A DNA stretch of 64,000 bases from ZYF759 sp046297455 (GCA_046297455.1 JBKBIT010000006.1:62001-126000); one strand, 5' to 3'. Shown: positions 18,566-26,698, numbered from the stretch's first letter. Translations and numbers: made by a program. The notes: generated from the letters alone by a model not told the origin.

Positions 18566-18725
18566 GGGTCATCCTCCTTCCACCTTCGCGGATACGCCTG
18601 ATCTCGGCTGCAACCTCGCCGGGTTCGTCCGGCAGATGCGTCTCGACATCCTCCGCCAGTTCGTGCGCCTTCGCTTTCAGCGCCCGCACAAGCCCTTCCA
18701 GCGTCAGCCGCAACGAGAGTTTCAC
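18549..18725 (-). CDS. GTA g7.1: small protein between head closure and tail terminator genes
   Basis: 58 aa, too short for routine calling. It starts at a GTG at 18725 that overlaps the g7 stop by four bases and ends inside g8. The sequence is a single long charged helix (LEGLVRALKAKAHELAEDVE) with an acidic and then basic tail. RcGTA has an accessory open frame, g7.1, at exactly this position. Tight overlaps on both sides support real translation. Role unknown. Confidence 0.72.
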   Translation of the reverse strand: MKLSLRLTLEGLVRALKAKAHELAEDVETHLPDEPGEVAAEIRRIREGGRRMTHAGGD

Positions 18726-19057
18726 GGCCTGTCCTCCCGCGTGCGGCAGACGAGGTAGCGCCCGGTCTCGTCCGGGTCGTGCACGGTCACGATCAGGAAG
18801 GAGCGGCCGTTCCTGCGAAACCGCATGCCGGCCGCAACGCCTGCCCGGTTGCGCAGCGTCACGCGGTGGGTGATCCGTTCCAGCCCCTGGTCGGCGCCGA
18901 ACCGGGCACTTGCCGAGACCGGCTCCAGCCGCGCGAAGACGGTCGCCACCTCCTGCCAGTCCTCGCCATGACCGCCTGCCCCGTCCGGCACGGGCGTTGC
19001 CGCCTGGAGCGCCAGTTCGGTGCGCAGCGCGCCGGGGTCGATGAATTCGGTCGCCAT
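18722..19057 (-). CDS. GTA g7: head-tail adaptor / head closure protein
   Basis: 111 aa. The phage head closure signature is visible in FIDPGALRTELALQ, GEDWQEVATVFARLEP, ITHRVTLRNRAGVAAGMRF and LIVTVHDPDETGRYLVCRT. The ATG at 19057 overlaps the ancestral g6 stop (TGATG). It connects portal and tail. Confidence 0.94.
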   Translation of the reverse strand: MATEFIDPGALRTELALQAATPVPDGAGGHGEDWQEVATVFARLEPVSASARFGADQGLERITHRVTLRNRAGVAAGMRFRRNGRSFLIVTVHDPDETGRYLVCRTREDRP

Positions 19058-19625
19058 CACAGCCTGCCCCTGATCCAGGGCGCGATCAGCCGCCAATAGC
19101 CGGAGGGAAAGGCAACCGGCTGGTCGTCGGCCCCGAAGGAAGGCGAAACTCGAACCAGTGCCCGACCAGCGCCAGCATCGCGCGCTTCAGAAGGTCCGGC
19201 ACGTCCGGCCCCGCCTCGCCGAAACCGGCCGCCAGATCTATCTCGACGCCATTCATCACCCGCTTTGCCAGCGGACGCTCGGAAAACCACAGCCTTGCTG
19301 GCCGCGAATGCGGGTCGAGCCGATAGGTCGCCGGATCGACCAAGATGCCCTCGCCATCGGCGCCGAACACCGTCACCGAAAGGATTTCCTTCACCGGATG
19401 GCGCGCGATCCGCACCACCCCGGTCACCGGCACCCGGTCCAGCGTCAGGCGCCAGGTCTGGTCGATCAGGGCAAGCCCGGTTGCGGCCTCCACCTCTTCC
19501 CGCGCGGCGCGGATCAGCCCCTCGATCAGGCCATCCTCGCCGTCATGGTCGAGTCTGAGATGCTGTTTGGCCTCGGCCAGCGTCACCGGCTCGGCCGCGG
19601 GGGCCGTGGTCCTGAAAAGCGCCAT
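19057..19625 (-). CDS. GTA g6: head-tail connector (gp6-like), with an apparent one-base frameshift near its C-terminus
   Basis: The frame starting at 19625 reads ALFRTTAPAAEPVTLAEAKQ through PDVPDLLKRAMLALVGHWFE, which is a normal phage gp6-like connector, then ends in a non-family tail with a stop at 19086. In the -1 frame the family's C-terminus is intact (SFGADDQPVAFPSGYWRLIA then PWIRGRL) and its TGA overlaps the g7 start just as other stops and starts overlap in this operon. The 569-nt span is one base short of a full set of codons plus one. The switch lies between about 19130 and 19150. It may be a one-base deletion, a sequencing error or a programmed -1 frameshift; no classic slippery heptamer is seen. 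Confidence 0.8.
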
Positions 19626-19810
19626 CAATCTTGTCCTGATTCTTGAAAGGGAAGCGGCCCCGGCAGGAGGGGACCGGGGCCGCACCAGCGCGAGCAGCGG
19701 CGGCAGGCAAGGGGTCACCCGCCACCACCGGTCCGCACCGGATGGGATGTGGAAATGGGCGCCCCCTCCACCGTCGGAGCCTGTCCTCGGGCCGGCCTTC
19801 GGCCGGACCC

Positions 19811-19930
19811 GGGGGGCGGTCCCCCTCCCCCGTAAACGGGGGAGGATCAGGTCGGGGCCGGCCGCGCCGCCATATCCTCCCCTGCGAAGCGGGGGAGGGG
19901 GACCATGCGAAGCATGGTGGAGGGGGCGCT
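19811..19930. repeat. Two palindromic GC-rich repeat units (REP-like) between g5 and g6
   Basis: The 328-nt gap between capsid and connector genes (19626-19953) holds no gene but has two hairpins. The first has CCCTCCCCCG and CGGGGGAGG arms around 19820-19845. The second (about 19874-19930) has CCTCCCC and GGGGAGGGGG arms followed by a smaller ATGCGAAGCAT hairpin and GTGGAGGGGG. The unit design is the same as the repeats at 21.8, 25.3, 28.2 and 30.8 kb. Within an operon, such hairpins could set differential mRNA stability between capsid and tail genes. Confidence 0.75.
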
Positions 19931-19953
19931 GGGATCTGCTTTTGTCCCGCGCC

Positions 19954-21207
19954 CTACGCCGTGCCGAACTTCAAGAGCTTGATCGCGTCAAAGTCCTGCA
20001 CCCCGCCGCCGACGCGCTTGGTCGTGTAGAACAGCACGTAGGGCTTGGCCGAATAGGGATCGCGCAACACGCGCACGCCGGCCCGGTCGACCACCAGATA
20101 GCCGCGGCCGAAATCGCCGAAGGCGATGGGCGTGGCGTCGGTGGCGATATCGGGCATGTCCTCGGCCTCGACCAGGCCGAACCCCATCAGCATGGCGCGC
20201 CCGCCCGGCACCGCCGGCGGCTGCCACAGATAGTTGCCGTCCTCGTCCTTCAGCTTGCGGATCGCGGCCTGCGTACGCCGGTTCATTACCCAGCTGGCAT
20301 TCTGCCGATAGCCGGCCTTGAGCGCGTAGATCGTGTCGATCAGCACGTCGGAGGGGTGATCCTCCGGCAATTCGCCGGCCACGCCCGTCGCCACATAGCC
20401 GAGCTTGCCCCACTCCCAGCTTGCCTCGGCCACCTGGTCATAGTGCAGGAACCCGGTCGGCTTGTTGGTGCCGTTACCGGTCACGAAGGCCGTGCCCTCC
20501 TGCTCGGCGAAGGACGCTTCCACCTCACCCACGATCCACTGGTCGAGATCGACGGCGGCATCGTCGAGCAGCGTCGCGGTCGCCGCCGGCATGGCATAGA
20601 GTTCCATGGTCGGGAACTGCAGCTCGTCGAGATTGGAGGTGTCGGTCTGCGGCCTAGCCGCCGTCTCGCCCACCCAGCCGACAGCCGGCCCAGTCACCTG
20701 GAACGGCTTCTTGAACACCGCGCCCGAGACCTGCCTGACCGAGGCGATGGCGCGGATCGGCGAAAGGCTGGCGAGCCTCGTTCCGATGCCCGCCTCCACC
20801 TCGTCAGGCACCAGATAGCCGCCATCCTGCGGCGAGCCATAGCTCATCGCCTTGGCCTCCAGCGCGCGCAGTCCCCGCTCGTCGCCAGAGCGCAGATAGG
20901 CGTCGAAAGCCTGCTTGCGTTCGGGCGAACCCGACACCGGTCCATCGCCGCCGCGCGCCGGCCGCGCCCGCTTCAGCACCAGCTCGTCGAGCGCCTTCTT
21001 CTGCTGGTCGAGTGCGTCCGAGATGCGGTCGACCTTCTCGACCGTCACCACGTCGGCGCTCATGCGCCGCTCCAGGCTCGATAGCCGCTCGTCATTGGCC
21101 TCGCGAAAGGCCGAAAACGCACTCATGAACTCGCCGAAGGCGTTGTTCAGATCGCCGTCCGGCGGCAGCGCCTTCACTTCCGGCGCGCGCATGTCCTTGG
21201 TCGTCAT
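19954..21207 (-). CDS. GTA g5: major capsid protein (HK97 fold)
   Basis: 417 aa. An N-terminal coiled-coil delta domain (residues 1 to about 110, with EANDERLSSLERRMSAD and DQQKKALDELVLKRARP) precedes the HK97 core, which opens with AMSYGSPQDGGYLVPDEVE and includes GWVGETAARPQTD, TGNGTNKPTGFL and GFGLVEAEDMPDIA. The delta domain is removed by the g4 protease during assembly in this family. The start overlaps the g4 stop by four bases. Confidence 0.97.
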   Translation of the reverse strand: MTTKDMRAPEVKALPPDGDLNNAFGEFMSAFSAFREANDERLSSLERRMSADVVTVEKVDRISDALDQQKKALDELVLKRARPARGGDGPVSGSPERKQAFDAYLRSGDERGLRALEAKAMSYGSPQDGGYLVPDEVEAGIGTRLASLSPIRAIASVRQVSGAVFKKPFQVTGPAVGWVGETAARPQTDTSNLDELQFPTMELYAMPAATATLLDDAAVDLDQWIVGEVEASFAEQEGTAFVTGNGTNKPTGFLHYDQVAEASWEWGKLGYVATGVAGELPEDHPSDVLIDTIYALKAGYRQNASWVMNRRTQAAIRKLKDEDGNYLWQPPAVPGGRAMLMGFGLVEAEDMPDIATDATPIAFGDFGRGYLVVDRAGVRVLRDPYSAKPYVLFYTTKRVGGGVQDFDAIKLLKFGTA

Positions 21208-21743
21208 GTGGATTTTTCCTTTCTTCTCATTGCAAATGCCGCCAGCCGCAGCCGCGCGGCCAGCCCGCCCGCACCGCGCGCGGCCTTCACCGTCTCCACC
21301 CTGGCGCCCGCCAGCATGGGAAACGTCACCACCGAGATCTCCCAGAGATCGGCCTCCAGAATGCGCCGCACGCCGGACTTGGCGTCGGTGCGGGCCCTGA
21401 CCGTGCGAAAGCCGATCGACAGCCCGTCCAGCGCGCCTGCCCGCATCAGCTCCAGCACCTCGCGCGCCCTGGCCACGCCCGTTGCCAGCCGCCCACGCAC
21501 CAACAGCCCGCGCCCGTCCTCGACCACGCTCACCCAGTGGCCAATGGGCTGGTTCGGGTCGTGCTGGAACAGCATGCGGATGCCCGCCGCCCCGCGCGAA
21601 GCGATTGCTGCCGAAAACGCCCCGCGCTCGACCATGTCGCGCGCCATGTCGACCTTGCCGAACAGGCTCGCATAACCGCAAAACTCTCCTCCCGCCTCGA
21701 CCTTCTTCAGGTCGAGCCGCGCGAATTTCTTCTCGCCATTCAT
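21204..21743 (-). CDS. GTA g4: prohead maturation protease (HK97 family S78)
   Basis: 179 aa. The catalytic His is in IRMLFQHDPNQPIG and the catalytic Ser in GALDGLSIGFRT. The start region GYASLFGKVDMARDMVERGA is typical. It cleaves the capsid delta domain. Coupled to g5 by a four-base overlap and separated from g3.5 by 107 nt containing a palindromic repeat. Confidence 0.96.
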   Translation of the reverse strand: MNGEKKFARLDLKKVEAGGEFCGYASLFGKVDMARDMVERGAFSAAIASRGAAGIRMLFQHDPNQPIGHWVSVVEDGRGLLVRGRLATGVARAREVLELMRAGALDGLSIGFRTVRARTDAKSGVRRILEADLWEISVVTFPMLAGARVETVKAARGAGGLAARLRLAAFAMRRKEKST

Positions 21744-21774
21744 TGGGTTTTCCTGGTGTTTGTTGTTCGTCCCG

Positions 21775-21836
21775 CCCTTCCTTTTCCCCTTGTGGGAGAA
21801 GGTGGCCGAGCGAAGCGAGGTCGGATGAGGGGTTTG
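21775..21836. repeat. REP-like palindromic repeat between g4 and g3.5
   Basis: It has a TTTTCCCCTTGTGGGAGAAGG hairpin-like arm pair and the second-arm motif GAGCGAAGCGAGGTCGG followed by ATGAGGGG. This is the same two-hairpin architecture as the copies at 25.3 and 28.2 kb, with a more diverged first stem. No gene is present in the 107-nt gap. Confidence 0.65.
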
Positions 21837-21850
21837 TTTTCCCTATCCGT

Positions 21851-22159
21851 TCACCCCTCGCCCCTTCGCTTCACTGCCCGTATCGCCAGCCCCAGCACCC
21901 ACCAGGCAAAAAGGCTCGCGGCCGCCGAGCCGGTCAGCATCGCCTCGACCGGTCCGATCGCATCCGCGATGCCCAGTTCAGCAGCGATCTTGAGGCCCGC
22001 CGCGCCGCCGAAGACGAGCCCCGCCACCAGCCCCACGGCGAAACGAAGTGCCGCCTCGCGGCGGTTTTCCGGCATCATGCAGGCCAGCGAGATCGCCGAC
22101 CCCGCCACCGCGCCCGCGCCCCTCGCGCCCCACATCCATGCATCCGGTGCGTCGGTCAT
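21851..22159 (-). CDS. GTA g3.5: small membrane protein (DUF6107)
   Basis: 102 aa, start ATG overlapping the g3 stop by four bases. Hydrophobic spans are visible at residues 12-30 (GAGAVAGSAISLACMM), about 38-58 (RFAVGLVAGLVFGGAAGL) and 78-96 (AAASLFAWWVLGLAIRAV). An open frame of this type sits between portal and protease genes in many alphaproteobacterial GTAs (g3.5 in RcGTA). Role not established. Confidence 0.8.
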   Translation of the reverse strand: MTDAPDAWMWGARGAGAVAGSAISLACMMPENRREAALRFAVGLVAGLVFGGAAGLKIAAELGIADAIGPVEAMLTGSAAASLFAWWVLGLAIRAVKRRGEG

Positions 22160-23322
22160 TCCTGCATCCTCCGTCCGTATCCCACCGCCTCGCGCTTTTC
22201 GTCATCGCTCAGGAAGTCCGCCCGGCCGACCCGGCGCCAAAGCGCCTCGCGTTCGACGGAAAGGCCCTCGATCTGGTCGGGGTCGGGCTTCATCACCAGC
22301 GTCCGGCCGAAAACCGGGCCCAGCCACGCGGCGAATTCGCCGGCCGTGCGCGACACCATCGGCATGACGGTAAAGCGGTAGAAGGCGCGGTTGGCCTCCT
22401 GATAGTTGGAATAGGTGTTGTCGCCGGGAATGCCGAGCACCATCGGCGGCACGCCGAAGGCGAGCGCGATGTCGCGGCTGGCGGCGTTCTTGGCCTCGAT
22501 GAAGTCCATGTCCTTGGGCGTCAGCCCCATCGCCTTCCAGTCGAGCCCGCCATCGAGCAGCAGCGGACGCCCGGCCCGCGTTACCCCTGTATAGCCCTCC
22601 TCCAGTTCCGCCTTCAGCCGCTCGTACTGATCCTCCGAAAGGTTGCCGCCTTCCTTGGGCGCATAGACCAGAGCACCCGATGGCCGTGCCGAATTGTCGA
22701 GCAGCGCCTTGTTCCAGCGCGCGGCCGCATTGTGGATGTCGAGCGCCATCAGCGCCGCCCGCAGCGGCGCAAAGCCGTAATGGTCGTCGAGCGGATGAAA
22801 CAGCGACAGATGAAGCGCTGCCCCGCCTCCCAGGTCGATCCGCCGCTTGCGGCTTCCCTCCCGATGCTCCAGCGCCACCGGCCAGCCGGCAGCGTCGGTG
22901 GCGACACTCACCCGGTCGGGCCGCAGGAGATGCAGTTCGCGCGCCCCGCCCGGCCCCTCGATTTTTTCCACATAGGCATTGCCGGCCATCAGCAAATGCC
23001 CGTACAGCGCCTCGAAAAAGACCGAACCCGCCTGCAGCCGGTTCGGCCTGGCCAGAAGCGCCAGCAGGGGATGGCCGGACAATTCCCGCCCGTCCTCATA
23101 GACCGCCCAAGGCACCGAGGCCGCCGCTTCCGCGACCATGCGCACCGCGCGGTGGACGACCGGGTTGGTCATGTAGCCCTCGCTCGCCAGCGCACCGTAA
23201 TCCTGCCTGGTCCAGCGCGCCGTCTCTGCCATGTGCAGCGCCACGAAACCGGTCGCCGCCTTCTTGGTCTCGGCAGGCGCCATCCTTCCCGGACGCTTCG
23301 CCCAGGGCCAGTTGATCTGCAT
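22156..23322 (-). CDS. GTA g3: portal protein (HK97 gp3-like)
   Basis: 388 aa, typical for HK97-type portals. Signature segments are VHRAVRMVAEAAASVPWAVY, GHPLLALLARPNRLQAGSVF, LLMAGNAYVEKI, SLFHPLDDHYGFAPLRAALM and FGVPPMVLGIPGDNTYSNY. Forms the dodecameric DNA-entry ring. It follows g2 by 24 nt. Confidence 0.96.
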   Translation of the reverse strand: MQINWPWAKRPGRMAPAETKKAATGFVALHMAETARWTRQDYGALASEGYMTNPVVHRAVRMVAEAAASVPWAVYEDGRELSGHPLLALLARPNRLQAGSVFFEALYGHLLMAGNAYVEKIEGPGGARELHLLRPDRVSVATDAAGWPVALEHREGSRKRRIDLGGGAALHLSLFHPLDDHYGFAPLRAALMALDIHNAAARWNKALLDNSARPSGALVYAPKEGGNLSEDQYERLKAELEEGYTGVTRAGRPLLLDGGLDWKAMGLTPKDMDFIEAKNAASRDIALAFGVPPMVLGIPGDNTYSNYQEANRAFYRFTVMPMVSRTAGEFAAWLGPVFGRTLVMKPDPDQIEGLSVEREALWRRVGRADFLSDDEKREAVGYGRRMQE

Positions 23323-23346
23323 CGTCGTGTCCTCTGGTTCTGGTGT

Positions 23347-24702
23347 TTACAGCGCCCGCACATGCGGTTCGCCTCGGCCCTTCAGCATCAGTTCGCTCAG
23401 CGCCCAGACCAGCGCGTCGAGCCGGTCCGGCGAGCGCCCGCCCGACAGCCCGTCGGGACCGAAATCGCACATCTCGTCCTCCAGTGCGGGAAACCGCCTT
23501 GCATGGCTCACCTTGCCCGCCTCGTAGAGCGCGGCCACCGGCTCGGCGCGCATCCACTTGCCCCGGCTGGCGCGCACCTGGCGCACCGGCACGGCCGCGT
23601 CGACCGCCTTCAGCACCGAGACCACCATCTCGCCGCCCTGGTTCACCTCCGCCACGATCGCGTCGGCGCCAAACCGGTGATAGAGCGCGACGGCCTTCAT
23701 CGCCCAGGCTTTCGGGCTGACGGCCTCGACCGTGCCGTCCTCCAGCACCACCGCCCTGCCCTCGCCGGCATTGCCCGCCACCACGATGCCACAGGCGCTC
23801 GAGGTCCGTCTCGAGGTCGCCGGCGGGTCGACCGCCACCACGATGCGCAGAAGCGTCCCCGCCGCCGGCCCTGCCAGCGCCTTTTCGATCGCCTCGCGCG
23901 TCCACAGCGCGTCCGGCCGGTCGGCCACGATCTCGCCCTCGATCTCCTGGCGCCCGAGCCTTGAATCCCCATAGCGCTTCATCAGCGCCGGCAGGAAACC
24001 CGGCGCCAGGTTGGCAGCATTGTCCGCCGTGCGCATGTCGGTCCGGAAATAGGCCCCGTCCTCGATCAGCCGCATCAGAAGCGGGATCGGCCTCGGCGTG
24101 GTGGTGATCAGCTGCGCCGGCCTTGTCCCCAGTCTCAGCCCGAACTGCAGCATATCGAAGGTCGCCTCGACATTCTTCCACTTGGCCAACTCGTCGCACC
24201 AGGCCGCCTCGAATTGCGGCCCGCGCAGGCTTTCGGGATCCTCCGACGAGAAAGCCTGCGCCACCGCGCCACTGTCGAAGAGCAGCCGCCGGCGGCTGGC
24301 CTCGTAGCGCGGCCTGCCCATGCGGGCCACCGGGACGATGCCCGAAGGCCCCTCCACCATCACCTCGCGCACGTCCGACAGGGTCTCGCCCACCAGTGCG
24401 ATGCGCCCTGCCCGCCCCTCGGCAAAGGGCGAGCAGCCATTGGCCAGCGCGTTGACCCATTCGGCGCCGAGCCTGGTCTTGCCGGCCCCGCGCCCGCCGA
24501 TCACCAGCCAGCCGTCGGGTTGCCCGTCCTCGTAGCGCCACAGGCCCTGCTGCTGCAGCCGACCCCGAAGAAGCCACTCCTCAGCCAGTCTCTCCGCCCA
24601 CCTCTCGACCAAATCCCGCGGCAACAAGTCGCTCGGCTTCTTCCCGAGCCAGTTCGACGGTGCGTCGTTGGATGAAGCTGATGGCTTCGGCAAGCTCTTC
24701 AT
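23347..24702 (-). CDS. GTA g2: large terminase (DNA packaging ATPase/nuclease)
   Basis: 451 aa. The packaging ATPase has Walker A GGRGAGKTRLGAEW and a Walker B-type FEAAWCDELAKW; the nuclease half follows from about residue 270 (VVAVDPPATS with its Asp, then VAEVNQGGEM). The listed start at 24702 overlaps g1 by 122 nt; a TTG near the end of g1 is an alternative. In GTAs this headful terminase packages random host DNA of a few kilobases. Confidence 0.95.
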   Translation of the reverse strand: MKSLPKPSASSNDAPSNWLGKKPSDLLPRDLVERWAERLAEEWLLRGRLQQQGLWRYEDGQPDGWLVIGGRGAGKTRLGAEWVNALANGCSPFAEGRAGRIALVGETLSDVREVMVEGPSGIVPVARMGRPRYEASRRRLLFDSGAVAQAFSSEDPESLRGPQFEAAWCDELAKWKNVEATFDMLQFGLRLGTRPAQLITTTPRPIPLLMRLIEDGAYFRTDMRTADNAANLAPGFLPALMKRYGDSRLGRQEIEGEIVADRPDALWTREAIEKALAGPAAGTLLRIVVAVDPPATSRRTSSACGIVVAGNAGEGRAVVLEDGTVEAVSPKAWAMKAVALYHRFGADAIVAEVNQGGEMVVSVLKAVDAAVPVRQVRASRGKWMRAEPVAALYEAGKVSHARRFPALEDEMCDFGPDGLSGGRSPDRLDALVWALSELMLKGRGEPHVRAL

Positions 24703-25207
24703 CGCTTTTCTTCTCGTCCTTCCTCGCCCGTTCTTGCGCGAGCGTTTCCCAGCGTTCGATCATGCGCGCCATGGCGGCCAGCCCGTCGAACTCGGCCTTG
24801 TTCAGCCGCCCGCCTTTGTCGGCGCGGCTGATCAGCGTGCCCAGCCGCTTGGCCAGCACGCTGGTGCCGCGCGCCACCATATCCAGCGGGTCTTCTTCCG
24901 GTGCCGTCTCCGGGTCGGCAATCGCCTCCTCGGCCTCCGGCACCTGTTCCTCCGCTTCAAAACCCTGCTCGCCGCGATGGCTCTCGGCCAGCGCGATCAG
25001 GTGCCGCTGCGTCTCGCGCACATCGGCGCGGCGGAAGTCGAGCCGTTTCCAGCCCTCCGCCGATGCCCTGGCATAGACCGCGCTGACGTCGCAGCCGAGC
25101 AGTGTCGCGATCCGCGCATAGGTCTGCGCCGCGCCCTCCGCCATCTCACGCGCAGCAATCCACTGCGCAGCCGAAATCACCCGGCGCCTGCCGGTGTCCT
25201 TTTCCAT
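24581..25207 (-). CDS. GTA g1: small terminase (DNA-recognition) candidate
   Basis: 208 aa from the ATG at 25207. The N-terminal half has a helix-turn-helix-like segment (AQTYARIATLLGCDVSAVYA) followed by a basic patch (EGWKRLDFRRADVRETQRH). An acidic linker (EEQVPEAEEAIADPETAPEE) leads to a coiled-coil oligomerisation region (EFDGLAAMARMIERWETLAQ and on). Position directly before the large terminase and this architecture fit the GTA small terminase g1, which has little sequence conservation. First structural gene after the GTA promoter. Confidence 0.8.
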   Translation of the reverse strand: MEKDTGRRRVISAAQWIAAREMAEGAAQTYARIATLLGCDVSAVYARASAEGWKRLDFRRADVRETQRHLIALAESHRGEQGFEAEEQVPEAEEAIADPETAPEEDPLDMVARGTSVLAKRLGTLISRADKGGRLNKAEFDGLAAMARMIERWETLAQERARKDEKKSDEELAEAISFIQRRTVELAREEAERLVAAGFGREVGGETG

Positions 25208-25258
25208 CTCGTGATCCTCTTGTTGAAGCAGAAGCCGATCCTCGCCCGGCCACGCCGC

Positions 25259-25321
25259 TCCTCCTCGCCCCCGCTTGCAGGGGAGAGGTGGCCCGCGCAG
25301 CGGGTCGGTGAGGGGGCAAGC
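25259..25321. repeat. REP-like palindromic repeat in the GTA leader
   Basis: On the + strand it reads CTCGCCCCCGCTTGCAGGGG then AGAGGTGG, a second hairpin CCCGCGCAGCGGG and GGTGAGGGGG. It lies between the GTA promoter (25408-25443) and the g1 start (25207), so it is transcribed into the leader of the GTA mRNA, where it can form two stable stem-loops. Confidence 0.8.
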
Positions 25322-25387
25322 GCCAGCGCCCGCAGGGTACGGCTTCAAATGCCCCGATCTGTTTTTGAGAACCGGGCCGCCGTGCGT

Positions 25388-25465
25388 CACCCGCACTTTT
25401 CCGACCGTAGCAGAAACCTATCAGGTGACCGTCACGGTGTCAAGGGATTTATTCCTATTTTTTTC
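25388..25465 (-). repeat. GTA promoter block, copy A of a 78-bp duplicated element
   Basis: Seventy-eight bases spanning the GTA promoter are repeated at 28422-28499 in the same orientation without gaps, about 68 of 78 identical by eye. Both copies keep TTGACA, the first half GTGAC-GGTC of the spacer dyad, the downstream tract ACGGTCGGAAAAGTGCGGGT and the A/T-rich upstream tract. Copy A has the better -10 (TAGGTT) and the perfect dyad. Confidence 0.8.
25408..25443 (-). promoter_or_regulatory. Probable GTA operon promoter
   Basis: Reading leftward, a perfect -35 box TTGACA (25443-25438) is followed by a 17-base spacer and the -10 box TAGGTT (25420-25415). The spacer holds a perfect dyad GTGAC-G-GTCAC (25425-25435), which looks like an operator. 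Transcription would start near 25408 and run about 200 nt to the g1 ATG. It sits 41 nt after the stop of the transglutaminase gene on the same strand. Confidence 0.72.
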
Positions 25466-25483
25466 GCTTAAGGCCAGCTACCG

Positions 25484-26302
25484 TCACGCCTCTTGCGTCC
25501 CCGTCACCTCATAGGTCCACACCCGAAACGATTTCAGGACATGTGGTCCGAAGGAATTGATGAGGGGTATATCGGCGGCGTCGCGGCCGCGGGCCACGAC
25601 GATCCGGCCGATCCGGGGCAAATTGTTGCGCGGATCGAATGTGTGCCATTCGCCGTCGAGGAAGACCTCGATCCAGGCGCTGAAATCCATCGGATCGACG
25701 ACCGGCACGCCGATGTCGCCCAGATGGCCGTTGACGTAGCGGGAGGGGATGTTGAGGCAGCGGCAGAGCGTGACGGCCAGATGCGCGTAGTCGCGGCAAA
25801 CCCCGACACGCTCCTTGAAGGCCTCGAAAGCCGTGCGCGTGGAGCGTGCCTGCATGTAGTCGAAGCGGATGTGGCCGTGGACGAAGTCGCAGATCGCCTG
25901 CACCCTTCCCCATCCCGGCGCGAGCGCGCCGAACATGTCCCACGCGATCTGGCTCAACTGGTCGGTCTCGCAGTAGCGGCTTCCCAGCAGGTAGACGAGT
26001 GTGTCGTCGGGCAGTTCGGGCACCGGCAGTTCGCGCGCGTCCGGCACGATCTTGTCGGGCCTGCCATCGTCCTCGATCGTCGCGTCGCCCCACATGGTGA
26101 AGTCGCCGGCCGGCGCCACGAGCCGCCGGCACCGGTTGCCGAAATGGTCCCGGTAGGTCGAGACCGGAACCTCGGGCACGGTGAAGGTCGTTTCGGGAAT
26201 CCTGATGTCGGGCGCGCGGTCGTCGTGGACCGAAAGCAGGCACACCAGCGCTGTTGGCTGCTGGCAAGTCACTGTGATCTCGTAGCCGTAGCGGATCAGC
26301 AT
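25484..26302 (-). CDS. Transglutaminase-like family protein (cysteine protease fold)
   Basis: 272 aa. An N-terminal beta region (LIRYGYEITVTCQQPTALVC) is followed by a transglutaminase core with Cys in RVGVCRDYAHLAVTLCRC, His in RYVNGHLGDIG and Asp in MDFSAWIEVFLDGEWHTFDP. Bacterial members often lie in operons with ATP-grasp/alpha-E proteins acting on peptides, but none is seen here. Substrate unknown. It starts nine bases after DUF1488's stop, so these two are probably cotranscribed. Confidence 0.9.
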   Translation of the reverse strand: MLIRYGYEITVTCQQPTALVCLLSVHDDRAPDIRIPETTFTVPEVPVSTYRDHFGNRCRRLVAPAGDFTMWGDATIEDDGRPDKIVPDARELPVPELPDDTLVYLLGSRYCETDQLSQIAWDMFGALAPGWGRVQAICDFVHGHIRFDYMQARSTRTAFEAFKERVGVCRDYAHLAVTLCRCLNIPSRYVNGHLGDIGVPVVDPMDFSAWIEVFLDGEWHTFDPRNNLPRIGRIVVARGRDAADIPLINSFGPHVLKSFRVWTYEVTGTQEA

Positions 26303-26311
26303 CCCGAAGGC

Positions 26312-26566
26312 CTAGCGGAAGTCGGCGGCCGTCAGCGTATATGAGGTGCGGCGTCCATGGGAATAGGCTTCGCGCGCGATGTCGTGGATCGAGCTGCGCG
26401 CGGCATCGAAAGCCGACAGCGATTCCGTTTCCGACAGCCCCGTCCTTCCCAGCGCCGCCACCTGCACGAAAAACGGCACCTCAAACATACCGTCATGGCC
26501 GATGAAACGGACGGCGTTGCGCACTTCGTCGAAGCTGCGGCTCCGGTTCGGGAACTCCAGTGTCAT
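26312..26566 (-). CDS. DUF1488 protein
   Basis: 84 aa. The DUF1488 signature is SFDEVRNAVRFIGHDGMFEV with a C-terminal helical segment FDAARSSIHDIAREAYSHG and a beta end. This small family is widespread in Proteobacteria and has no assigned function. It precedes the transglutaminase gene in the same orientation. Confidence 0.85.
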   Translation of the reverse strand: MTLEFPNRSRSFDEVRNAVRFIGHDGMFEVPFFVQVAALGRTGLSETESLSAFDAARSSIHDIAREAYSHGRRTSYTLTAADFR

Positions 26567-26698
26567 GATGTTCGGTCCTTTGCGGTCGATTGTCCGGGCA
26601 AGGCGGGTGCCGTGCGGCCGGACATGGGCTTTCGGGCTGCATTTGCGCGAGCGCCGGAGACGGCGTGCCAGACGGTCGATTGCCGTTCGTCGGCAAGA

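Noticed and set aside
23347..24702. Possible intact temperate prophage instead of a GTA
   Set aside because: No integrase, repressor, replication or lysis genes; gene order and sizes match GTA clusters exactly, including g3.5, g7.1 and g10.1.
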